From positions 1 to 64,000 of the forward strand of contig JALGUG010000010.1 of NCBI GenBank assembly GCA_029820995.1: a stretch of DNA of 64,000 bases, read 5' to 3'. The translations under genes and the position numbers were made by a program. Below the pieces are notes generated by a model. The model saw only the letters and a list, made by a program, of their open reading frames with translations, searched no databases and was not told the DNA's origin. This DNA is from Candidatus Zipacnadia bacterium. Lineage in GTDB: Bacteria; Armatimonadota; Zipacnadia; JALGUG01. Shown piece by piece: positions 29,789-38,281 of this stretch. Position 1 is the stretch's first letter, and each line of letters begins with the position of its first letter.

Positions 29789-32647
29789 CTACCTCACGAA
29801 CCCCGCCTCCACCCAATCCGCGTGGTCGCAGTTGATGCCGTCCTCCGCGTCGCTGACCACGAGCTTGAGCTCCCTCGCCTGGCCCAGCGGCACATTTATC
29901 GGCGTGGGCTCCTGATCCGCCCTCACCACCGGGCTCTCGAAGACCTTCTTCCCATCCAGATAGACCTCAAACACGATGCTAGCCGTCTTGTCGTGCCGCT
30001 TCTCGTCATCAATGCCGCCCCAGGCGACAAACCGCTTGTAGCTGCCGTCTAGCTCGTATACGATTTCGGAGTGCGCATGCGTGCCGATGCCGTGCTCGTA
30101 CTTGTGGCCCTTGATGCTGAGCGGCTTGCCCTCGACGCTACGGTCGAAATGCAGCTCGCCCCACTGTTGCGAGTGCTTCTTCGGCTTAAGCACCGTGATG
30201 AACACATCCGGTGGAGGTGGCGGCTCCGGCGGCGGCAGCGTTTTCGCTGTCACCGGAGCGCCGGCGGCGAATTCTCCCTCCCAGTCGTACGCTGCGACCT
30301 GGTACGAATACTCCGTGTCGGCCTTGAGCCCCCCGTCTTCGGCCCTCAGGTCCGTGGTGACACCTAGGCGCTTGCCGTCTCGGCGCACCACGTACCCCAG
30401 TGCGCCGGGGACCTCCTTCCAACTCAGCCCGATTCGGTCTTGCCGGGCCACCTCAGTTTCCAGAGCGATCGCCGGGGCGGGCGGCCGTGGTGGCGTCTGA
30501 CCCGGGCCCACGGTGAGGCTCCACGCGACCTCGCCGGAAGTCGGGCGCATGAAGCTCAGACTACCGGCATACCGGTCCTGCGTGATCCGGCAAGGCAAAT
30601 CCCCGGCCTGGCCGCCCGTGAGGCGCCAGCCGGGCGGCAAGCTGACCGTGACGGCATAAGGATCGCCGCCGACCACGCGCGAGCGGCCCGACAACCGGCG
30701 GCCGCCCCGGTCCCAGGCGCATTGCACCAGGTCCACCGCGCCCTGAGCGATATGCCGGCTGGTAGCGAGCAGTTGTGGCCGGTGGTTGTAGGGGCGAAGG
30801 ATATACGCCCGGCAAGAAGTCGGCGGGATCAGCAGGTTAAAGCCGTCTTCGAAGACGCCGACCACGCGCTTGTCCCAGAAGTCGTACGCGATGTGCGGCT
30901 GGTCGGGCGGCAGGCCCAGGTCCGTCCAGGTAACCGCCGCCCGGTACGGCCGTCGTTGCCAGTTGTAGAACGCAACGACATCAAACTGCCCGGCCGCGTT
31001 GGCGACCTTGAGGTCCCAGATCGGCGGTCGGTCGGTTCGGGGGAACAGGTCCAGTGGCTGGATGTCGGTCGCCGGGAATACGCGGCGGAGGACCTCGACG
31101 CGGTCCTCCGGGAGGTCGTACATCTTGTCGCTGGCCATCAGCAACTGGCCGGTCAAGCCCAGGAGCGTGGCCCACGCCCGCGCTTGAGGCAGCGTAAGCG
31201 GCGGCCGCACGTTTAGGACGTCCGGATCGGCATACCAGGCGATATTGTGGGTGAAGTACCACCGTTGGGTGGCTTGCAGTGCCGTGATGGCGCCCTTCCA
31301 GTGGGCGCCGACGTCTCCGCCCGTGCGGCTGCCGTTCATGATGCCGATGCCCGCGGTCGGGCAGCCCCAGCAGCCGAGCAGAAACCGGTGGGGCCCGATG
31401 GCCTCGCGAATCGCGCGCAGACCATCCCGGTAGGCCTCGACCGGATCGGCATTCTTCCGGCGGAAGAAGCCCCGGTTGTCCCGGTAGTGGTTGATTACCA
31501 GCGGCTGGCCGTCAATCTTGAAGTACTCGTAGCCCCAGTCCTCCCCCAGCCGGCGAAATAGCCACTGCAGGTACTCGCGCCCCTCGGGCGCCGTCGCATC
31601 CACCAGGTAGCGGCCCTCCCAGGTGCCATCCACGTAAGCCCCATCGGGCTTGAGCATGAATGCCCCGGGACGCCTCTTTACGAACTCCAGATCGCTCTGG
31701 CCGAAGGGCGTCAGCCAGATCCCGGCCTTCAGGCCGCGCTGCCTAATCTGGCTCGCCAGCCACTTCATGTCATGCGGGAACTTGTCCGCTGGCCAACGGT
31801 TCCAGTCGCGGTTGTCGCCGCTCCCGTGGCCCCGCCCCTGCCAGCCGTCGTCAATCTGGACATACTCGGCGCCGAACGGCTTCAGGTGCCGAGCAATCCA
31901 CTCGGCGTTCTTCACCGTCTCAGCCTCAGTGATCCCTTGATAATAGTAGTACCATGAGCACCACCCCGACGGCGGAAGCTTGAACACGCTCTTGTCGAGG
32001 GGCTTGAAGTAGGGGAGCTTCTGCGTCTCACGGTACCAGGCGGGATGGACCCTGAGCCGAAGGACCTCCTGCGCCTTGCCTGACGCCCGCCACGCGGCGG
32101 CACGCCAGCGCCAGGTCAGCGGCTCGGTACCCGGGGCCGTCAGACCTAAGTGGTCGCCAACGATCTCGACTGCCGTGTCGCTCGCGGGATGAAATACCGC
32201 GTTACACAGGCGGCTGACGGCCTTTCCCAGGCGCATCTGCACCACGCGCGGGCTGTTCTGGGCCGATAGTCGGCACGGAAAAGCGCCGGGCGGCGCGACG
32301 AGTGCGCCTGAGGGCCTCAAGCCCAAGTCCGGACCGGCTGTGCGCGCCGACACCAGCAGCCCCCGCTTGTCGTCCGACGCCGAGCACTTCAGCTCCAGTG
32401 CCCCCCAGCGGGCCACAGCGGCAGTGTCGTCCAGCTTGCGCAGCGAGGCGGACGCCCGCTTCTGCGCAGCCCACTCGTCCAGCGCCAGAATGGCCAAGGT
32501 GCCCCAGGGGTCGTACCGGCAGGCCAAATCGCCTGTTTCGCTGTCAAGGGTCAACTGCCACGGCCCGATGTCTTCTCTGACACGTTCCGCGGAGACCGCG
32601 GAGGTTCCGAGACACACGCAGAGCGCGATCAACCTAATATGTCGCAC
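29789..32647 (-). CDS. Secreted alpha-galactosidase-like (GH36/melibiase) with Fn3 and NPCBM domains
   Basis: GWCSWYYYYQGITEAE, EYVQIDDGWQ, AGIWLTPF, YEYFKIDGQPL; C-terminal NPCBM (GIGTHAHSEIVYELDG). GTG start with GGAGGT SD. Confidence 0.88.
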   Translation of the reverse strand: MRHIRLIALCVCLGTSAVSAERVREDIGPWQLTLDSETGDLACRYDPWGTLAILALDEWAAQKRASASLRKLDDTAAVARWGALELKCSASDDKRGLLVSARTAGPDLGLRPSGALVAPPGAFPCRLSAQNSPRVVQMRLGKAVSRLCNAVFHPASDTAVEIVGDHLGLTAPGTEPLTWRWRAAAWRASGKAQEVLRLRVHPAWYRETQKLPYFKPLDKSVFKLPPSGWCSWYYYYQGITEAETVKNAEWIARHLKPFGAEYVQIDDGWQGRGHGSGDNRDWNRWPADKFPHDMKWLASQIRQRGLKAGIWLTPFGQSDLEFVKRRPGAFMLKPDGAYVDGTWEGRYLVDATAPEGREYLQWLFRRLGEDWGYEYFKIDGQPLVINHYRDNRGFFRRKNADPVEAYRDGLRAIREAIGPHRFLLGCWGCPTAGIGIMNGSRTGGDVGAHWKGAITALQATQRWYFTHNIAWYADPDVLNVRPPLTLPQARAWATLLGLTGQLLMASDKMYDLPEDRVEVLRRVFPATDIQPLDLFPRTDRPPIWDLKVANAAGQFDVVAFYNWQRRPYRAAVTWTDLGLPPDQPHIAYDFWDKRVVGVFEDGFNLLIPPTSCRAYILRPYNHRPQLLATSRHIAQGAVDLVQCAWDRGGRRLSGRSRVVGGDPYAVTVSLPPGWRLTGGQAGDLPCRITQDRYAGSLSFMRPTSGEVAWSLTVGPGQTPPRPPAPAIALETEVARQDRIGLSWKEVPGALGYVVRRDGKRLGVTTDLRAEDGGLKADTEYSYQVAAYDWEGEFAAGAPVTAKTLPPPEPPPPPDVFITVLKPKKHSQQWGELHFDRSVEGKPLSIKGHKYEHGIGTHAHSEIVYELDGSYKRFVAWGGIDDEKRHDKTASIVFEVYLDGKKVFESPVVRADQEPTPINVPLGQARELKLVVSDAEDGINCDHADWVEAGFVR

Positions 32648-32935
32648 AATCAGTACCTCCCCGATGACCGTCGGCCCACTCACCCAGTGCCGTCGAGCAG
32701 GTTGCGTGATCGTTCCACGCCGAGATCGCCATTCCTTTGCACTGCACGTCTGGGCAGTCGCACGGTCTTTCGTGGGCGGCCTGTCACACCACACCGCAGG
32801 CGGCTGACGCCAAGGGCCGCGGAGGTGGCTGCCAGTGGGTCCGGCAAGTACGTTGCAATGGGTACATCGGATGGTCAAGTATTTGCCCGGAAACTGCTCG
32901 GGCAGCAGACGACCGGTAATCGGGAGGCGAGCGAG

Positions 32936-33616
32936 ATGGGAATCCTGCAACGGGTAAACCGGATTGTCAAGTCAAATATCCACGACTTAGTGGATCGGGC
33001 GGAGAACCCTGAAAAGATGCTCAAGCAGCTCATCCGCGAGATGCAGGGCGCTGTCAAGGAGACACAGACTCAGACCGCCCACGCCATTGCGACGCTGAAG
33101 AAGCTGGAAAAGAAGGCCAGCGAGAACAGCGCTCAAGCAAAGCTGTGGGAGGATCGGGCGGTGATGGCGCTGGAGAAGGAGGACGAGGACCTGGCGCGGC
33201 AGGCGCTGCGCCGCAAGAGGCTGCACGCGGATCAGGAGGGCGAGTATGCCGCCCAGATCGAGAGCCAGAAGCGGTCGGTGGACACCCTGAAGACCACGTT
33301 GGCCGCGCTGCGGGCGAAACTGGATGAGGCCAAGGTCCAGAGCAAGCTCCTGATCTCGCGCGCCCAGCGGGCGAAGACGCAGCAGCGCGTGCAGCAAGTG
33401 GTTGATCGCGGCACCGATACCAGCGCCTTCGAGGAGTTCAATCGGATGGCCGAGAAGATCGAGGAGCGCGAGTTGGAAGTCGCCGCGGCGGCGGAACTGC
33501 AGGTAGATACGCTGGATGAGCGCTTCAAGCACGAAGAGCAGGAAATAGACGTGGATTTCGAGCTTCAGCAGCTTAAGGACCGTATGGCCCAAGAGGCTCA
33601 GAGCACTGAGGGGTGA
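32936..33616 (+). CDS. PspA/IM30 family protein (paralog 1)
   Basis: MGILQRVNRIVKSNIHDLVDRAENPEKMLKQLIREMQGAV, coiled-coil body. Confidence 0.93.
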   Translation: MGILQRVNRIVKSNIHDLVDRAENPEKMLKQLIREMQGAVKETQTQTAHAIATLKKLEKKASENSAQAKLWEDRAVMALEKEDEDLARQALRRKRLHADQEGEYAAQIESQKRSVDTLKTTLAALRAKLDEAKVQSKLLISRAQRAKTQQRVQQVVDRGTDTSAFEEFNRMAEKIEERELEVAAAAELQVDTLDERFKHEEQEIDVDFELQQLKDRMAQEAQSTEG

Positions 33617-33621
33617 GGCCC

Positions 33622-34320
33622 GTGGGTCTCCTGGAGCGAATCAAAAACCTCGTGGCGGCCAACCTCAATGAGCTGCTTGACCGCGCCGAAGACCCTGAAC
33701 TGGCGCTGACGCAACTCATTCGGGACATGGAAGATGACCTGGGCGAGGCCCGGCTGGAGGTAGCGGCGACAGCCCGAGAGGAGCGCCGCCTTTACGAGGA
33801 CCTGGCCGACCACCGCCGCCAGGCCGAACGGATGGAGGGCAAGGCGGTCCTGGCTGTCAAGCAGCAGGAGGACGACCTGGCGCGGGAGGCGCTGCGGCGG
33901 CGCCGGATGCACCTCCGACTAGCCGATAGCGTCGCTGAGCAATGGGAGACGCAGCGCGCAAGTGTGGACCGCCTCCGCCAACATCTCCAGGACCTCGAGC
34001 TGAAGATCGAGGAGGCGCGGCGCCGAAAGGACTTGCTGATCGCCCGCAAGCGACTGGCCCGGGCCAAGAAGGGCTTTGAAGTCACCCTGGCCGAAGCAGG
34101 TGAGCTCGAGACAGCCGATGCCTTTGAGCGCGCTGCAGATCAGGTGGATGATTTGGAGGCTGCCGCCGACGCGCTGGCTGAACTTCACGAGGACGATACC
34201 GGCACGCGGCTGGAGCACTTGAGGCGCGAGAAGCTGGAGCAAGAAGTCGAAGCAGACCTCCAGCAGATCAAGAAGCGCTTGCGCCAGAAGCCCAAGCCCG
34301 ATCACAAGCCTCCCGGCTAG
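33622..34320 (+). CDS. PspA/IM30 family protein (paralog 2)
   Basis: MGLLERIKNLVAANLNELLDRAEDPELALTQLIRDMEDDL; paralogous to the upstream gene. Confidence 0.93.
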   Translation: MGLLERIKNLVAANLNELLDRAEDPELALTQLIRDMEDDLGEARLEVAATAREERRLYEDLADHRRQAERMEGKAVLAVKQQEDDLAREALRRRRMHLRLADSVAEQWETQRASVDRLRQHLQDLELKIEEARRRKDLLIARKRLARAKKGFEVTLAEAGELETADAFERAADQVDDLEAAADALAELHEDDTGTRLEHLRREKLEQEVEADLQQIKKRLRQKPKPDHKPPG

Positions 34321-34474
34321 CTCTGGGGCCCTTGGACTCGGCGGAACCTTGTAAACCGACAGGCGCTGGGCCCGGCTCTCTTTGCGGCCGGTCCAGCGGT
34401 CAAAGCAGGAACGCGCCGGAGAATGCCGAAAGAGCGCCTAGGGGTTGGCGCTGGGCAGGAGGTGCCCAACCAAA

Positions 34475-35284
34475 ATGGGTATCAGCCTAACGAGTGCGAT
34501 GTACTTATTCTGCCTGGTCTTTGGACTGGGCCTGGCCTTTGTCAGCGGGTTCCTCGGTGAGATCCTCGGCCATGGCGGCGGCGACGGTGACATCTCCGTG
34601 GATCACGACATCTCACTGGATCACGACATCTCGCTGGACCACGACGTCGGCGCTGGCGTGGACCATGACGTCGGGGGCGGAGACGTGCATCTTTCTCCCG
34701 TCAGTCCGCCCATCCTGTCTACCATGCTCGTCGTGTTCGGTGGCACCGGGCTGATCTGTGAGAACATGTTCCACTTGCCGGCGTTTCTCAGTGTTCCAGT
34801 CTCGGTGGGGTCCGCTTTGGCCGGTTCGATCATCGTGTTCTTTCTCGTTGCCAAAGTGCTCAGCGCCGTCACCAGCACCAGCCATGTTGCGCTACGCAAT
34901 GCCGTGGGCTCCGAGGCGCAGGTCGTCACGCCGATCCCAGCGGACGGCGTCGGTGAAGTTAGCTATGTGACGCCGTCGGGTCGGCGGACCAGTCCCGCGC
35001 GCTCGGAAGAGAACGTGATGATCCCGAAACATTCCATCGTGCGGATCTCGAAGTTCGTCGGCGGAACTGCCGTCGTCCGCGAGCAGATAGACGAACGTCT
35101 CCGCTCGCTGAGTGAGGCGACGTTGCCCGTATCTGAGCGGACTGAACCCGACGAGACGGAACCAGCCGAGGACACCTCGACCGAGGCGGCGGCAGAAGCT
35201 ACCGAACACAAAGCGGAGCCCGAGGCGGCGGGCCCCGCGGATGAGCCGCAGGAGGGAGCGCAGGAGAGTTCGAAGGAGAGTTAA
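34475..35284 (+). CDS. NfeD/YuaF-like membrane protein with His-Asp repeat loop
   Basis: TM helices, C-terminal OB-fold-like VGSEAQVVTPIPADGVGEVSYVTPSGRRTSPARSEE; directly upstream of flotillin. SD AGGAGGT. Confidence 0.8.
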   Translation: MGISLTSAMYLFCLVFGLGLAFVSGFLGEILGHGGGDGDISVDHDISLDHDISLDHDVGAGVDHDVGGGDVHLSPVSPPILSTMLVVFGGTGLICENMFHLPAFLSVPVSVGSALAGSIIVFFLVAKVLSAVTSTSHVALRNAVGSEAQVVTPIPADGVGEVSYVTPSGRRTSPARSEENVMIPKHSIVRISKFVGGTAVVREQIDERLRSLSEATLPVSERTEPDETEPAEDTSTEAAAEATEHKAEPEAAGPADEPQEGAQESSKES

Positions 35285-35360
35285 TCCGGTCCGGGAATGT
35301 TCCCGGAGGGCCTAATGGCGGGCCGCGGACAGCCCGCGAATCTTGCAGGGGGTGCCTGAG

Positions 35361-36863
35361 ATGCCGACACAGTTTGAGACCAGTTGGGTGGTCATCGCCG
35401 CAGTTGTGGGCGTGTTCATGTTGGTCTGCTTCATGGCCTGGGCGGCGAGTCGATACAAGAAGGTCGGGCCCAATGAGGCCTTGATCGTCTTCGGCGGCGG
35501 CCGGATGAACATCGTCGTCGGCGGCGGCAGAATCGTTTGGCCCTTCGTCAACGAGGTGCAGCGGCTTCCGTTGGAGATCATGACGCTGGAAGTGACGACA
35601 CCCGAGGTATACACGGCCCAGGGAGTGCCGGTAATCGTGGACGGCGTGGCCCAGGTGAAGATTGATGAATCGGAGGAGAGCATTCGGACCGCCGCCGGGC
35701 AGTTTCTGGGCCGGCCGGTCCAGGAGGTCCGGAATGTGGCGTTGCAGACCATGGAAGGCCACCTGCGTGCAATCCTGGGCACGATGACCGTGGAATCAAT
35801 CTACAAGGAGCGAGACGAGTTCGCCAAGCGCGTGCAGGAGCAAGCCGCTCCGGACATGGCCAACATGGGCATGCGTATCGTGTCCTTTACCATCCGCGAT
35901 ATCCGCGACAATCAGGGCTATCTGGACGCCCTGGGCAAGCCGCGAACCGCACAGGTCAAGCGCGACGCGACCATCGGTGAGGCCGAAGCGCAGCGGGATG
36001 CCATGGCCCGTTCGGCGCAGGCCAACCAGGAAGGGCAAACCGCGCGGTTCGTGGCCGAAACCAAGATCCGGGAGGCTGAGCGGGACTACGAGACCCAGGC
36101 GGCGCAATACAAGGCCGCGATCGCCACGCAGCAAGCCCAGGCGGATCTGGCCTACGACATGCAAAAATACACCACCGAGCAGCAGGTGAAGAAGCAGCAA
36201 GTGCAGGTCGAGGTCGTTGAGAAGGAGATGCAGACCGAGGTCCAGGTGCGGGAGATCAAGCGCAAGGAACGTGAGCTCGAAGCCCAAGTCCAAAAGCCGG
36301 CTGATGCCGAGCGCTACCGCATCGAAACCCTGGCCAGTGCGGAACGGCAGAGGACAATCGCAGAGGCCGAAGGTCAGGCCAAGGCGGCGGAGAGCATCGG
36401 CGTCGGCAAGGCCGCAGCCGCCCGAGCCGAAGGTCTGGCGCAAGCCGACGTTATTCGCGCGCAGGGACTGGCCGAGGCCGAAGTCACCAAGCAGAAGGGC
36501 TTCGCGGAGGCCGAAGCCATGATGAAGAAGGCCGAAGCCTGGCAGAACTACAACCAGGCGGCCATCACCGAGAAGGTCGTCGAGGTCCTGCCGGCCGTGG
36601 CGGCAGCCATTGCCCAGCCGCTGGCCAAGACCGAGCGGATCGTCATGGTCAACACTGGTGGCGGCGACAGCGGGATCGGCGCCAGCAAGATTACGAACGA
36701 CATCACAAAGGTCATCGCCGAGCTGCCGCCGATCGTGGAGGCGCTCTCCGGAGTGGACTTCCACGACCTGCTGAGCAGGCTCCCACAGATCGGCGAGAAA
36801 GTTGGCCAGCCTCCCGCCGAATCCGAGGCGCCCCAGGCGCCGCAGCCGCCTCCACAATCCTGA
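35361..36863 (+). CDS. Flotillin/SPFH domain protein
   Basis: PNEALIVFGGGRMNIVVGGGRIVWPFVNEVQRLPLEIMTLEV SPFH domain, long EA-rich coiled coil. Confidence 0.95.
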   Translation: MPTQFETSWVVIAAVVGVFMLVCFMAWAASRYKKVGPNEALIVFGGGRMNIVVGGGRIVWPFVNEVQRLPLEIMTLEVTTPEVYTAQGVPVIVDGVAQVKIDESEESIRTAAGQFLGRPVQEVRNVALQTMEGHLRAILGTMTVESIYKERDEFAKRVQEQAAPDMANMGMRIVSFTIRDIRDNQGYLDALGKPRTAQVKRDATIGEAEAQRDAMARSAQANQEGQTARFVAETKIREAERDYETQAAQYKAAIATQQAQADLAYDMQKYTTEQQVKKQQVQVEVVEKEMQTEVQVREIKRKERELEAQVQKPADAERYRIETLASAERQRTIAEAEGQAKAAESIGVGKAAAARAEGLAQADVIRAQGLAEAEVTKQKGFAEAEAMMKKAEAWQNYNQAAITEKVVEVLPAVAAAIAQPLAKTERIVMVNTGGGDSGIGASKITNDITKVIAELPPIVEALSGVDFHDLLSRLPQIGEKVGQPPAESEAPQAPQPPPQS

Positions 36864-36882
36864 CCGACCACATCGCCAAGAC

Positions 36883-36915
36883 CACGCAGCCGAGGCCCCA
36901 CGCCTCGGCTGCGTG
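36883..36915. terminator. Perfect 14-bp stem-loop downstream of flotillin
   Basis: CACGCAGCCGAGGC-CCCAC-GCCTCGGCTGCGTG; no U-tract, so terminator function is inferred. Confidence 0.5.
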
Positions 36916-36916
36916 C

Positions 36917-38246
36917 CGTACGTCCAGTCGTGGGCCTCGAGGCTGTCCAGCAATAGCCGGCGTTCGTACTGTTCCACGCTCGTTTCGAAATTGCCGCCCT
37001 CCTGTTCGGGCGGCTGCTCAAGCGCCGCACGCCGCAGTTCCAGCGGCAAGTGTCGCGCCTCCAAGGTGTCGCCCTCCGCGCGGCAGACGGCGCCCTCGAT
37101 CACGTTCTTCAGCTCGCGGGCATTCCCGGGCCAATCGTGCCGCTCCAGCAGTTCGATCGCCTCGGCTGACAGCTCCTTCGGCTCGATGCCGGCGATCTCC
37201 TCGGCGAAACGCTCGATAAAGTGCCGGGCCAAGGGCACAATGTCATCGCGGCGCTCGCGCAAGGGCGGGATCTCGATAATCCAGCCGCTCAGCCGATCGT
37301 ACAGGTCATCTCGGAACCGCCCCTGCTCGATCGCCGCCCGCAGGTCCGTATTGGTCGCCGCGACGATGCGGACATCCACCTCCAGCGTGTCGGTGCCCTG
37401 GACGCGCTCAAAGCGCTGGTACTCGATCACACGCAGGATCTTGGCCTGGAAGTCCAGGGACATGTTGCCGATCTCGTCCAGGAACAGCGTCCCACCGTCG
37501 GCGATCTCGAACCGCCCGTGCTTGAAAGGTGCCCCGTCAAAGGCGTTCTCCTCTTGCCCAAACAGCTCACATTCCAGCAGCCCCTCGGCCAGAGCCGCGC
37601 AGTTGATCGTCACAAAGGGCCCATCACGGCGGGCGCCGTCTTGGTGAATGGCCGCGGCCACGAGCTCCTTCCCGGTGCCGCGCTCGCCGACAATCAGCAC
37701 CGGCCGGGGCAGTGAGGCCACCTGCCGAACGGTTTCCATCACCTGCGCCATGGCTCGGCTGGCCCAGACGACCTCGTAGCCGTGGAGAAGCTGCTGGCGC
37801 ATGAAGTCGCGCTCGCGCTGCAGCGCCGACGCACGAGCCTCGATCCGTCGGCGTTCAGTGAGCACGCGCAGGAGCCGCGCCGCCTTTTCCATGCTGATGT
37901 CGAGCTGCTCCTCCATATAGGCATCCTTCTCGATGAAGTCCTCGGCTCCAAGCTTGATCGCCTGCACGACGGAGCTGGTAGTGCCCTTGCCGCTGAGCAT
38001 CACGACCGGCAGATCTGGCGCCAGGACCTTCAGCCGCTGCAGCGCCTCCAGGCCATCCACACGGCCCTCTCCGAAGTCGAGGTCGAGAATAACCAGCGCG
38101 TATTCATCCGGGCGAGCCGTCACGAGGTCCAGAGCTGCTTCGGCATAGGCGGCTGTCTCGACCTGATGGCCGCGGCGCTTCAACAGGTCCTCCAGCAGGT
38201 CCCGAACCTCCGGTTGGTCGTCTACGACGAGAATCGGTGCCTCCAT
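36917..38246 (-). CDS. NtrC-like response regulator (REC + AAA+); 3' end uncertain
   Basis: REC ILVVDDQPEVRDLLEDLL...LVILDLDFGEG; AAA+ VGERGTGKELVA, GGTLFLDEIGNM, FRDDLYDRL. The open frame continues antisense through flotillin to 35796, judged spurious. Confidence 0.8.
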
Positions 38247-38281
38247 GTTGTCACTCACGGCTCTCCGAGCCGCCAATCGCT

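Noticed and set aside
35796-36880. C-terminal ~370 aa extension of the 829-aa minus-strand ORF
   Set aside because: Exactly antisense to the strong flotillin gene, low-complexity L/G/R composition, no domain resemblance; attributed to high GC.
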